64,000 bases of DNA, from positions 220,699 to 284,698 of the forward strand of contig NZ_JAVHZV010000002.1 of the NCBI RefSeq assembly GCF_031119625.1. Direction: 5' to 3'. The DNA is from Pseudomonas sp. G34. Lineage in GTDB: Bacteria > Pseudomonadota > Gammaproteobacteria > Pseudomonadales > Pseudomonadaceae. How positions within the stretch are numbered: the first letter of the stretch is position 1; each line of letters starts with the position of its first letter. Shown one piece after another: positions 21,339 to 32,073 of this stretch. Both the position numbers and the translations under genes were made by a program. A model generated the notes under the pieces. That model did not search any database and had not been told where the DNA came from. It saw nothing but the letters and a program-made list of their open reading frames with translations.

Positions 21339-21380
21339 GGGCACGGTATTGCGAAAGCGATACCGTGCCCTTTGTTTTTC
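21339..21380 (+). terminator. Intrinsic terminator between rplI and dnaB
   Basis: GGGCACGGTAT...ATACCGTGCCC around a GCGAAAGC tip forms a stem of more than 12 bp, followed by TTTGTTTTT. It separates the ribosomal unit from dnaB, whose start is 27 bases further on, so dnaB must depend on read-through or on a promoter inside this short gap. Confidence 0.8.
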
Positions 21381-21406
21381 AACGCAAGCATTCTTTCCAG
21401 GCGCCC

Positions 21407-22801
21407 ATGAACGACATCAGCATCCCCGAACAGTACGACCTGCAAACCGCCGCCCTGAAAGTGCCGCCGCACTCGATCGAGGCTGAGCAGGCGGTGCTCG
21501 GTGGCCTGATGCTCGATAACAACGCCTGGGAGCGCGTGCTCGACCAGGTGTCCGATGGCGACTTCTATCGCCATGATCATCGCCTGGTATTTCGCGCCAT
21601 CCACAAGCTGGCCGAGCGTAATCAGCCCTTCGACGTGGTCACCTTGTCCGAGCAGCTCGACAAGGAGGGACAGCTGTCCCAGGTCGGCGGCCTGGCCTAT
21701 CTCGGCGAACTGGCGAAGAACACGCCGTCGGTGGCCAACATCAAGGCTTATGCCGGCATCATTCGTGAACGTGCCACGCTGCGTAAACTGATTGGCATCA
21801 GCAACGATATCGCCGACAGCGCCTATGCACCGGAAGGGCGAACCGGCGAGGAAATTCTCGACGAGGCCGAGCGGCTGATCTTCCAGATCGCCGAGGCGCG
21901 GCCGAAGACCGGTGGCCCGGTGGGCATCAACGATATTCTGGTCAAGGCCATCGACCGCATCGACGAGCTGTTCAACAACGGCGATGCGATCACTGGCCTG
22001 TCCACCGGCTTCTCCGATCTGGACAACCTGACCAGCGGCCTGCAGCCGGCCGACCTGATCATCGTTGCCGGTCGTCCGTCGATGGGCAAGACCACCTTCG
22101 CGATGAACCTGGTGGAAAACGCGCTGATGCGCAGCGACAAGTCGATCCTGGTGTATTCCCTGGAGATGCCATCGGAATCCATCGTGATTCGTATGCTGGC
22201 CTCGTTGGGTCGTATCGACCAGACCAAGGTGCGCGCGGGTCGCCTCGACGATGATGATTGGCCGCGGCTGACCTCGGCGGTCAACCTGCTCAATGACCGC
22301 AAGCTGTTCATTGACGACACCGCCGGTATCTCACCGTCGGAGATGCGTGCGCGTTCGCGGCGCCTGGCCCGTGAGCACGGCGAGATCGGCCTGATCATGG
22401 TCGACTACCTGCAGCTGATGCAGATCCCCGGTTCCAGCGGCGATAGCCGGGTCAACGAGATTTCCGAAATCTCGCGCTCGCTCAAGGCGCTGGCCAAGGA
22501 ATTCAACTGCCCGGTGATTGCCCTTTCGCAGCTCAACCGGGGCCTGGAGCAACGGCCCAACAAGCGTCCGATCAACTCCGACTTGCGCGAATCCGGGGCC
22601 ATCGAGCAGGACGCCGACATCATTCTTTTCGTCTACCGGGACGAGGTCTACCACCCGGAAACCGAATACAAGGGCGTCGCCGAGATCATCATCGGCAAGC
22701 AGCGTAACGGCCCGCTGGGTACCGCACGCCTGGCCTTCCTCGGCAAATATTCGCGTTTCGAGAACCTGGCGCCCGGCAGCTACCAGTTCGACGACGAGTG
22801 A
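21407..22801 (+). CDS. dnaB: Replicative DNA helicase DnaB
   Basis: Hexameric 5'-3' helicase at the replication fork. 464 residues: N-terminal domain (PPHSIEAEQAVLGGLMLDN), linker, and RecA-like domain with Walker A GRPSMGKTTFAMN, Walker B LIMVDYLQLM and the conserved SQLNRGLEQRPNKRP. I used the ATG at 21407 (MNDISIPEQYD); a longer frame from 21365 would run through the terminator. No alr gene follows; the next gene is convergent and its stop codon lies 4 bases away. Confidence 0.97.
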   Translation: MNDISIPEQYDLQTAALKVPPHSIEAEQAVLGGLMLDNNAWERVLDQVSDGDFYRHDHRLVFRAIHKLAERNQPFDVVTLSEQLDKEGQLSQVGGLAYLGELAKNTPSVANIKAYAGIIRERATLRKLIGISNDIADSAYAPEGRTGEEILDEAERLIFQIAEARPKTGGPVGINDILVKAIDRIDELFNNGDAITGLSTGFSDLDNLTSGLQPADLIIVAGRPSMGKTTFAMNLVENALMRSDKSILVYSLEMPSESIVIRMLASLGRIDQTKVRAGRLDDDDWPRLTSAVNLLNDRKLFIDDTAGISPSEMRARSRRLAREHGEIGLIMVDYLQLMQIPGSSGDSRVNEISEISRSLKALAKEFNCPVIALSQLNRGLEQRPNKRPINSDLRESGAIEQDADIILFVYRDEVYHPETEYKGVAEIIIGKQRNGPLGTARLAFLGKYSRFENLAPGSYQFDDE

Positions 22802-22805
22802 CGGT

Positions 22806-24659
22806 TCAGCCCGTGGCCGGCTCGAACACCGCGTAGCCCGAACGCCCGGCGGCCTTGGCCTGATAAAGCGCCTGGTCGGCCGCCTTGTAGAGGTCGGCGA
22901 ACTGTTCGGCATGCCGCGGATAGAAGGCGGCGCCAATGCTGATGCTGACGTTCAGCGCGTGGCCGGCGTAGTCCACAGGGCGGGCCAGCTCGGCAAGCAG
23001 GCGTTCGGCGACATCCTCGGCGTAACGCTGCGCATCCTCCCCGCCAATCAATACCGCGAATTCATCGCCGCCCAGGCGCGCCACCGTGTCGCTGCCGCGC
23101 ACCTGTTCGCGCAGCCGCCGGCCGATCTGCTGGAGCAGCAGATCGCCGGCGTCGTGGCCATGCCGGTCGTTGATCGGTTTGAAATGATCCAGGTCGATCA
23201 GCAGCAGGGCGAGGTTCTCGTCGCTCTGCCGTGCGCTGCGCAAGGCGCGCTCGCAGCGTTCCACCAGGTGACGGCGGTTGGGCAGCTCGGTCAGGGCATC
23301 GTGGAAGGCGGCATGGCGCAATTCCAGCTCCTGTTGGGAGAGCTGCTGGTTGGCGCTTTTCAGTTCAGCGGTACGCCGATCCACGGCCAGTTGCAGTTCG
23401 TCGGCACTGGCCTGTACCTGGGCCAGGCGGGCACCTTTCTCCTCATCGGCGCGTTGCAGCGCCTCGGCACGCTGGTTCTTCAGCAACTGGATGCGGTAGG
23501 CGAGGGCGAACGAGAACAGGATCGACTCGACTGCCACGGCGACCGGAAACACGTAGCTGTTCCACGCCGCGGGCTGGATGACGCCCGTGGCGCGCAGCAG
23601 CAGCAGGTTGACGCTGGCCAGGATCATGCCGTACCCGCAGAAGTACAGGAACGCCGGAAAATAGCCCTGGCGCCAGCGTTTCAGCGAGGCCCACAGTGCA
23701 GTGGGAATGGTGGTGAGAGCCAGCAGCACGAAGATCCAGGCGCCGACGGCGCGCAGGCCGAACGCATCGGCGAGTACCGCCAGCAGATAGAGCGCACAGC
23801 TCAGGGTCAGCAGGTGGTGGGCCCAGGGGGTGTAGCGGCGCGTTTGCAGCAGCTTCTGGGTGAAGCGGCAGGCACCGAACCCCCACAGCGCCGGCACGCT
23901 GATGCGATCGAGCCAGAAGGGCACCGCCGAGCCGGGCCATAGGTACTGGAAGCCGTGCCCGGTCATGCCGAGAATCATCAGCAGCGCGCCGGTCGTGGTG
24001 ACCACATACCAGAAGTAGGCACTGTCGCGCAGCGCCAGGAACAGGAACAGGTTGTACAGCAGCAGTGCGCTGATCACGCCGTAGATCAGGCCCAGCCAGA
24101 GGTTCTCGGTCGCCACCTGGGTTTTCAGGTCAGCCAGCTGCCACACCTTCAACGGAAAGGAATTGCCGGCCGGGTCATAGCTGCGCAGATAGAAGGTAAG
24201 CGGCTGCTCGCCAAGTGCAGGCAGGCGCAGCAGCATACGGCGGTGGGGGTGGTCACGGCCTTCGGCGAAGCTGACCACCTCTCCAGACTGGCGTTTCTGC
24301 CAGCCGCCCTGGCCATCGGGCAGGTACAGCTGCAGATCGAGCAGGGTGACCGAGGCGATTTCCAGCCACCATTGGCGTGGGGCATCCGCTGTGGCGCTGA
24401 GGGTTACCTTGATCCACCAGGGATTGGCGCTCTGGCCCACGCTGGCCTTGCCCTGGGCAGGCATGAAGCGCTGCTGCACGGCGGGGTCGCTCATCTGCTC
24501 GATGCTCAGCTTTGCGCCGGGGTCCTCGAGCAGTTCCACGTGTTCATTGAGGCTCTGGCCGCTGCTGTGCGAGGTCAAGGCGAGGGGGTCGGCATGCGCC
24601 GTCAGGCTCAGGGCGGCCAGCAGCAGAATCTGCGACAGGAAGGTGGCTAGGCGCTGCAA
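22806..24659 (-). CDS. nicD: 7TMR-DISM diguanylate cyclase, NicD-like
   Basis: Membrane-bound sensor that makes c-di-GMP; the syntenic P. aeruginosa protein (PA4929, NicD) links glutamate sensing to biofilm dispersion. Parts: signal peptide (LLLAALSLTAHA), 7TMR-DISMED2 periplasmic domain (about 40-165), seven membrane segments (about 175-375), a coiled coil (ADEEKGARLAQVQASADEL) and a GGDEF domain. ARLGGDEFAVLI has the intact active site (530-534) and RGSD five residues upstream is an intact inhibitory I-site (521-524). I chose the TTG at 24659 because AGGAG lies 8 bases upstream; another TTG at 24704 is possible. Convergent with dnaB. Confidence 0.88.
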   Translation of the reverse strand: MQRLATFLSQILLLAALSLTAHADPLALTSHSSGQSLNEHVELLEDPGAKLSIEQMSDPAVQQRFMPAQGKASVGQSANPWWIKVTLSATADAPRQWWLEIASVTLLDLQLYLPDGQGGWQKRQSGEVVSFAEGRDHPHRRMLLRLPALGEQPLTFYLRSYDPAGNSFPLKVWQLADLKTQVATENLWLGLIYGVISALLLYNLFLFLALRDSAYFWYVVTTTGALLMILGMTGHGFQYLWPGSAVPFWLDRISVPALWGFGACRFTQKLLQTRRYTPWAHHLLTLSCALYLLAVLADAFGLRAVGAWIFVLLALTTIPTALWASLKRWRQGYFPAFLYFCGYGMILASVNLLLLRATGVIQPAAWNSYVFPVAVAVESILFSFALAYRIQLLKNQRAEALQRADEEKGARLAQVQASADELQLAVDRRTAELKSANQQLSQQELELRHAAFHDALTELPNRRHLVERCERALRSARQSDENLALLLIDLDHFKPINDRHGHDAGDLLLQQIGRRLREQVRGSDTVARLGGDEFAVLIGGEDAQRYAEDVAERLLAELARPVDYAGHALNVSISIGAAFYPRHAEQFADLYKAADQALYQAKAAGRSGYAVFEPATG

Positions 24660-24808
24660 GCGGGGGGCTCCTGAGGGCAGGCGGGTCTTGTTGTGTAAGC
24701 ACAAGAGTACACCTAACCGAGCAAATTTAGATGCTGGCCCAGCAGCCGGTGCCTGCTATCGGATGCTCGGTGCAACCTGGCGTAGCAGTCGGGTTTGGTT
24801 AAAATTTG

Positions 24809-24817
24809 TGCTATATT
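24809..24817 (+). promoter_or_regulatory. Extended -10 promoter element before ygiQ
   Basis: TG-C-TATATT in an AT-rich stretch (GGTTAAAATTTGTGCTATAT), 40 bases before the ygiQ ATG, followed by the GC-rich CCGCGCCCG. No good -35 at 17 bp; an extended -10 would not need one. Confidence 0.45.
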
Positions 24818-24856
24818 CCGCGCCCGTGAAATTCCTGATCAAAAACGGTTACCGCC

Positions 24857-27184
<2,328 letters not shown>

Positions 27185-27200
27185 CTGGCTGTTTCAAGGT

Positions 27201-27321
27201 GGGAGCAGATACTCGTAGGGTGGACGACGCTTGCCTGCGCGGCCCGATCCGCCCACCGCTGTGCAATCGTAATGGTGGACAAAAAGAGCGTTGTCCACCC
27301 CACGGGGAAGTGTCTGCTCCC
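27201..27321. repeat. Nested palindromic repeats between ygiQ and the methyltransferase gene
   Basis: Outer arms GGGAGCAGATACT (27201-27213) and AGTGTCTGCTCCC (27309-27321) are inverted copies matching at 12 of 13 positions. Inside them lies a second inverted repeat beginning GTAGGGTGGACGACGCTT and ending GCGTTGTCCACCCCAC. The inner element shares a near-identical 3' half (AATCG-AATGGTGGAC onwards) with the repeat at 59055-59144. It sits between two convergent genes and may fold to end both transcripts. Confidence 0.75.
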
Positions 27322-27338
27322 GGCACTTCGCGGCAGTT

Positions 27339-28064
27339 CTAGTCGGCGCTGAAGCGGCAGGTCAGGTAGCGATTGCTCGGCCCATAGCGCAGGATCGAAG
27401 CCAGTCGCTTGAGCAGGTACAGCGGATGGCTGCGGTAGTACGCCAGCACGGCATTGCCGACGCCTTCCGAGCGATGCTCGCGCGCGTCCTTTTTGCCTTT
27501 CTTGAACAGCCCGGAAAACTCCCAGCGCTGGATCTGCTCGTAGCGTTCCTTGGGCGTTAGCCCGTGGTGGCGGAACAGCGCGTAGAAGCTGCGCGGGCTG
27601 AAGTCGTGCAGGTGATGAGGGTTGCCATCCAGGGTCGGCGTGGTCGGCACCGAGGCGATGATGCGCCCGCCCTTTGTCAGCAGGCTGGCGTAGTTGGCCA
27701 CCAGGCGCTGCGGGTTCGGCAGGTGTTCGATGGTTTCCAGGCTGACGATGCTGTCGAAGCCCTGGCTGTCGGCGAAGGTTTGCGCGTTCGCGCACAGGTA
27801 GCGCAGGTTGTCCCGCTGATAGTTGGCCTGGGCATAGGCGATCGCTTCGGGGTCGATGTCGATACCGGTGATCTGCTTGTCCGGGTTCTGCTCGGCCAGC
27901 AGCGCACTGCCGTAGCCGCAGCCACAGGCCATGTCGAGTACCCGCGGGCCATCCAGCAGGCGGCTGGCGAACCCATAGCGCTGCATATGCAGGTCGAGGG
28001 TTGCCTGGTCGGCCGCCAGCCGCTCGTCCATCTGCAATGGGTAGATGCGTTCGAGGCTGTGCAT
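27339..28064 (-). CDS. Class I SAM-dependent methyltransferase
   Basis: 241 residues. The SAM-binding motif I VLDMACGCGYGSALLAE is near residue 42, the acidic post-I ITGIDIDPEAIAYA follows, and VSLETIEHLPNPQRL marks motif IV, as in the UbiE/COQ5-like Methyltransf_11 group. The C-terminal part (FKKGKKDAREHRSEGVGN, YYRSHPLYLLKRLAS) is basic and aromatic. Substrate cannot be told from sequence; small molecules or cell-surface sugars are typical. AGAAAGGAC precedes the ATG. It stands 78 bases downstream of yegD in the same direction. Confidence 0.8.
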   Translation of the reverse strand: MHSLERIYPLQMDERLAADQATLDLHMQRYGFASRLLDGPRVLDMACGCGYGSALLAEQNPDKQITGIDIDPEAIAYAQANYQRDNLRYLCANAQTFADSQGFDSIVSLETIEHLPNPQRLVANYASLLTKGGRIIASVPTTPTLDGNPHHLHDFSPRSFYALFRHHGLTPKERYEQIQRWEFSGLFKKGKKDAREHRSEGVGNAVLAYYRSHPLYLLKRLASILRYGPSNRYLTCRFSAD

Positions 28065-28142
28065 GGCGACCGTCCTTTCTCCGTGGGGATGGAAATATAA
28101 ACCATTCTACCTTCGCGGGTAGCCGCACGTGGCCGGCGTGTG

Positions 28143-29408
28143 TCAGCCGTAACGTTTCTTCGCCTCGATGGCCAGGCCGCTGCCGATGCTGCCGAAGGTA
28201 TTGCCTTCCACGTGGCGGGCGTTGGGCAATAGCGCCGCCACGCTCTGGCGCAATGCCGGCACACCGCTGGAGCCGCCAGTGAAGAACACCGTATCGACCT
28301 GCTCCAGGCCCACGCCGGCGTCAGCGAGCAGCGCGGTGACGCTGTCGCGGATGCGTTCGAGCAGCGGTGCGATGCTGTCTTCGAACAAGGCACGGGTCAG
28401 TTCGGCGACCAAACCGGTCTCGATGCGCTGCAGGTCGATCGGCTGTTGCTGGTGCTCGGTCAGGGCGATCTTGCTGTTTTCCACCTGCATCGCCAGCCAG
28501 TGGCCGGCGCGTTGCTCGATCAGCTTGAACAGGCGGTCGATGCCGGTCGGGTCGATGATGTCGTAGCGCATGTTCTGCAGCGCCCGCTGCGACGCGGCGG
28601 CGTAGACCATGTTGATGGTGTGCCAGGTCGCCAGGTTGAGGTGCATGCTGGTGGGCATCGGCGCGTCGCTCTTCATCCGGCTGCCGTAGCCGAACAGCGG
28701 CATCACGCCCTGCAGACTGAGCTGCTTGTCGAAGTCGGTGCCGCCGATGTGCACGCCGCCGGTGGCCAGAATGTCGTCCTGGCGCTCTGCCTGCTGGCGG
28801 CGCTCGGGGGCCAGGCGCACCAGCGAGAAGTCCGAGGTACCACCGCCGATATCGACGATCAGCACCAGCTCCTCGCGCTCGATGGTGGACTCGTAGTCGA
28901 AGGCCGCGGCGATCGGCTCGTACTGGAAGGACACGTCCTTGAAACCGAGCTTCTGCGCCACGGCGACCAAGGTGCTCTCGGCTTCCTGGTCGGCCAGCGG
29001 GTCGTCATCCACGAAGAACACCGGGCGGCCCAGCACCACGGCCTCGAACGGCCGTTCGGCCACCGCTTCGGCGCGTTTCTTCAGCTCGCCGATAAAGAAG
29101 CCGAGCAGGTCCTTGAAGGGCAGGGCGCTGCCCATCACCGCGGTTTCGCTCTTCAGCAGCTTGGAGCCCAGCAGGCTCTTGAGCGAGCGCATCAGGCGGC
29201 CTTCATAGCCTTCCAGGTACTCGTGCAGGGCCAGGCGGCCATAGACCGGGCGGCGCTCCTCGAGGTTGAAGAACACCACGGAGGGCAGGGTGATCTTGCC
29301 GTCTTCCAGCGCGATCAGCGTTTCGCCACCCGGGCGCAGCCAGCCAACCGTGGAGTTGGAGGTGCCGAAGTCGATACCGCAGGCGCGGGCAGGGGTGGTA
29401 AGGGACAT
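28143..29408 (-). CDS. yegD: Hsp70-like ATPase YegD
   Basis: Actin-like ATPase of the Hsp70 superfamily. 421 residues, starting MSLTTPARACGIDFGTSNST (phosphate-1), with VDIGGGTSDFSLV (phosphate-2) and VFFTGGSSGVPALRQS (adenosine motif). It ends at about the length of the nucleotide-binding domain, so the peptide-binding domain of DnaK is absent, as in E. coli YegD. Role unknown, described as a putative chaperone. A TAGAAT -10-like sequence at 29439-29444 on the minus strand could be its promoter, but the -35 is poor. Confidence 0.88.
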   Translation of the reverse strand: MSLTTPARACGIDFGTSNSTVGWLRPGGETLIALEDGKITLPSVVFFNLEERRPVYGRLALHEYLEGYEGRLMRSLKSLLGSKLLKSETAVMGSALPFKDLLGFFIGELKKRAEAVAERPFEAVVLGRPVFFVDDDPLADQEAESTLVAVAQKLGFKDVSFQYEPIAAAFDYESTIEREELVLIVDIGGGTSDFSLVRLAPERRQQAERQDDILATGGVHIGGTDFDKQLSLQGVMPLFGYGSRMKSDAPMPTSMHLNLATWHTINMVYAAASQRALQNMRYDIIDPTGIDRLFKLIEQRAGHWLAMQVENSKIALTEHQQQPIDLQRIETGLVAELTRALFEDSIAPLLERIRDSVTALLADAGVGLEQVDTVFFTGGSSGVPALRQSVAALLPNARHVEGNTFGSIGSGLAIEAKKRYG

Positions 29409-29475
29409 GACGCGCGGCTCCTGAAAAAACGGCCGCGCATTCTAGGCCAAATGAGACCCTCGTGCTGCCGCTTCG

Positions 29476-30450
29476 TCAGGGCAGTGGGGGATTTTGTACT
29501 TCGCCGCGACGGACGCGCCATTGGCCCCACTCGAAGCCCAGCACGACGATCAGCGACAGGGCGAATGGCAGCAGCAGGTAGAAGCCGCGGAACACGATCA
29601 GCGCCGCCAGCACGTCCGGTGCGGGGATCTCCGGCAGGGCCGCCAGGAAGCTCACCTCCAGCACGCCCAGGCCGCCAGGGGCGTGGGACAGCAGCGCCAG
29701 CGAGAAGGACGCCAGGAACACGCCCAGCACCACCATGTAGCCGGGGTTGTGCGCCTCGGGCAGGGCGAAGTAGATGATCGCCGCCGCGCAGGCCAGTTCC
29801 AGCGGGCCGGCCAGCAACTGGCGGCCAACGATGCGCAGGCGTGGGTACTCGACATGCAGTTTGCCGAACGTCCAGGGCTTGAACTGCAGCCAGGAACCCA
29901 GCACGTATAGACCGACCAGCAGCAGCAGGAAACCGCCGATAACCACCGAGACCAGCGGGGTGACGTCCAGCACGCGATGGATCAGGTCAGGCTGCAGCAC
30001 CAGCACGCAGCCGCTGGCCAGCAGGGTGCCGAGGGCGAAGGTGAAGGAGCAGAAGACGATCAGGATGCCGATTTCATGGGGCGTCAGCCCTTTGGTGCGG
30101 TAGGCGCGGTAGCGCACCACGGCACCGGAGAACACCGAGGCGCCGATATTGTGGGCCAGGGCATAGGTGGTGAAGGAGCACAGGGTGATGAAGCGCCAGG
30201 AAATCTTCTTGCCCAGGTGGGCGATGGCGATGCGGTCGTACCAGGCGAGTGCCGAATAGGCGCCGAGAGTGGCGACGGCGGCGAGAACCCAGTCGAGGTG
30301 CGGGATGGCCTTGAGGCTGCCGGCGATCTCGTCGAGGGAAATGTTGCGCACTTCGCGGTAGAGCAGGAAGCAGGAGGCGACCACGGCGCACAACCCGATC
30401 AGCGTCCAGATCAGGTCACTGCGTTTCATCGTGGGCTTGGTACCTTGCAA
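29476..30450 (-). CDS. YbhN/lysylphosphatidylglycerol-synthetase-like integral membrane protein
   Basis: 324 residues with seven or eight hydrophobic segments (IWTLIGLCAVVASCFLLY, WVLAAVATLGAYSALAWYD, LLLPFALSLIVVLG) and the family-typical AHNIGASVFSGAVVRYRAY and SHAPGGLGVLEV motifs of the UPF0104 fold, the flippase part of MprF without the synthetase. Probable lipid or isoprenoid-lipid transport, by inference only. The TTG at 30450 is favoured by AGGGGA 6 bases upstream; an ATG at 30429 (MKRSDLIW) is the alternative. Confidence 0.8.
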   Translation of the reverse strand: MQGTKPTMKRSDLIWTLIGLCAVVASCFLLYREVRNISLDEIAGSLKAIPHLDWVLAAVATLGAYSALAWYDRIAIAHLGKKISWRFITLCSFTTYALAHNIGASVFSGAVVRYRAYRTKGLTPHEIGILIVFCSFTFALGTLLASGCVLVLQPDLIHRVLDVTPLVSVVIGGFLLLLVGLYVLGSWLQFKPWTFGKLHVEYPRLRIVGRQLLAGPLELACAAAIIYFALPEAHNPGYMVVLGVFLASFSLALLSHAPGGLGVLEVSFLAALPEIPAPDVLAALIVFRGFYLLLPFALSLIVVLGFEWGQWRVRRGEVQNPPLP

Positions 30451-30640
30451 CGGCGATCCCCTGTTTCACGTCTCTGCGGACAGTCGATGGTGCATTCGAT
30501 GGGCTGTCGCAGCTATTGTTCAGACCCTTTCCCCTGGGTATGTCCCGGCGGGATGTGGGTGTACAGGGTGCGCAGTATCCCGGAGGCGGGCCGGTTGCTC
30601 AACTGGCACGATTTCGCAGGCCGTTACCGAGTGTGTCTTT

Positions 30641-31081
30641 TTACCGGCCCAGACCCAGTGTGGCCGCGGCCAGCACGCCATAACGCAGGGTTTTCGCCAG
30701 GCTGACGATCAGCATGAAGCGCCACAGCGGCTCACGCATGATACCGGCGACCAGGGTCAGCGGATCGCCGATCACCGGCAGCCAGCTCAGCAACAGCGAC
30801 CAGCGCCCGTAACGCCCGTACCAGTGCTGCGCCTGCAGCAGGCGCCGATCACTGACCGGAAACCAGCGGCGGCCGCGAAAGCGCTCCAGGTAACGGCCCA
30901 GCCACCAGTTGACCAGCGAGCCCAGCACGTTGCCCAGGCTGGCGACCAGAACCAGCACGCCGGCCGGCTGCCCGCCACCGAGCAGCAGCGCCACGAGCAG
31001 TGCCTCGGACTGCAGTGGCAGCAGCGTCGCCGCCGCGAAGGCGGCGCCGAACAGCCCCAGGTAGGCGTAGAGATCCGGCAA
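30641..31081 (-). CDS. yqaA: YqaA family small membrane protein (DedA/SNARE-associated-like)
   Basis: 146 residues, hydrophobic. AYLGLFGAAFAAATLLPLQSEALLVALLL, GNVLGSLVNWWLGRY and the family marker WLPVIGDPLTLVAGI are present, as in E. coli YqaA. The fold resembles DedA transporters, but the product is shorter and its function is unknown. It follows the 242-residue membrane gene by 12 bases, so the two form an operon. The 190-base gap to the next gene downstream (30451-30640) holds nothing I can name. Confidence 0.82.
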   Translation of the reverse strand: MPDLYAYLGLFGAAFAAATLLPLQSEALLVALLLGGGQPAGVLVLVASLGNVLGSLVNWWLGRYLERFRGRRWFPVSDRRLLQAQHWYGRYGRWSLLLSWLPVIGDPLTLVAGIMREPLWRFMLIVSLAKTLRYGVLAAATLGLGR

Positions 31082-31093
31082 GGTGCTGGGCTG

Positions 31094-31822
31094 TCAGGAC
31101 TTCTTGTCGGCTTCGGCGTTGGCCATGATCTCTTCCAGCTTGAGGCCGGTAAGGTCATGGATGGTGCGCCACAGGTAGTAGAAGACGGCCATCAGCATGA
31201 TCATCGACGGAATGGCGATCATCGGGTAGCTGAGCAGGGTCATGCGGCCCAGTTCGTCATTGAAGGCTTCGCTGCCGGCCGGGCTGGTGACGATCCATTT
31301 GGCCAGCACGTAGTTCATCAACGAGGAAAAGAAGAAGGTGCCGCTGAGCAGGTAGGTGGCACGCAGCAGGCGGGCTTCGAAGCGCTGGGTATGGCCGCCC
31401 TGTTCCAGGCGCTCATGGATCTTGTCGACGTTGAGCACGGTCTTGTTGAACAGCAGCGTGCGGATCAACGGGTAGCGGGTGCGGGTCGACACCAGCACGG
31501 CGATGCCGATCAGGCCGGGAATCGCCGCTTCCTTGATCGCCAGCCATTGGTTGTCCAGGTGCAGCAGACCGATGCCGCCGGTGAGGATCACGCTGACCAG
31601 GCCGAGCAGCGCGACGAAGTTGAATTTGCGGTACTTGACCAGCTCGAACGCCCCCCAGCCCAGCGGGAACGCCAGGGCCAGCACCAGCGCGCCATCCGGG
31701 CCCAGGCGTGCCTCGCCACTGAGCTTCATGAGGATCAGCGACGGGATCACGATGCTGATCAGCAGGTCGATGAATGGGCGGGGTTTGTGCGGGGCGGCAG
31801 GCGTTTGCGTGGTGTCGGTCAT
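31094..31822 (-). CDS. VC0807-type integral membrane protein of unknown function
   Basis: 242 residues with six predicted membrane segments (FIDLLISIVIPSLILMKL, ALVLALAFPLGWGAFELV, FVALLGLVSVILTGGIGLL, AAIPGLIGIAVLV, YLLSGTFFFSSLMNYVLA, MIAIPSMIMLMAVFYYLW). Paired LFNKTVLNVDKI and YVLAKWIVTSP recall the VC0807 group. No catalytic motif. The ATG at 31822 starts the first polar stretch MTDTTQTPAAP; an upstream ATG at 31897 would add 25 basic residues and has a distant AAGGA. Confidence 0.72.
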   Translation of the reverse strand: MTDTTQTPAAPHKPRPFIDLLISIVIPSLILMKLSGEARLGPDGALVLALAFPLGWGAFELVKYRKFNFVALLGLVSVILTGGIGLLHLDNQWLAIKEAAIPGLIGIAVLVSTRTRYPLIRTLLFNKTVLNVDKIHERLEQGGHTQRFEARLLRATYLLSGTFFFSSLMNYVLAKWIVTSPAGSEAFNDELGRMTLLSYPMIAIPSMIMLMAVFYYLWRTIHDLTGLKLEEIMANAEADKKS

Positions 31823-31927
31823 GTCGATGCGCGTTGAGGGGCGAGCGCCGATGATCGCCTGCCTGAGGCGCTGGCGCCAGCCCGATTGTCGGTGCATTCA
31901 CCACAAAGTCCTTCGGCGGGCGAAAGA

Positions 31928-31966
31928 GTCGGCTTGCCGGCCGACGGCGCTTCGGCGCCGTTGTTT
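31928..31966 (+). other. Two adjacent hairpins, one with a UUCG loop
   Basis: GTCGGC/GCCGAC is followed by ACGGCGC-TTCG-GCGCCGT and TGTTT. The second is a perfect 7-bp stem closed by the very stable C(UUCG)G tetraloop and lies 110 bases before an orphan binding-protein gene. It could be a leader attenuator or a terminator for a short + strand transcript. The rest of this 250-base gap is unremarkable. Confidence 0.4.
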
Positions 31967-32073
31967 GCTGAAATTGGCCGGTCACTGGGTTAAAATTGCC
32001 AGCTTGAGCTGCACGGTGAGCGTCGCCGGCGCGCCGGTGCCAGATTTGTTCAAGCGTTCATGGGGATGGCCGG

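Noticed and set aside
22331..24650. Frameshifted alr remnant between dnaB and the GGDEF gene
   Set aside because: There are only 4 bases between the two genes and no alanine racemase motif in any frame.
30604..30617. TGGCACGATTTCGC as a sigma-54 promoter on the + strand
   Set aside because: The -24 and -12 parts are one base too close and no + strand gene follows.
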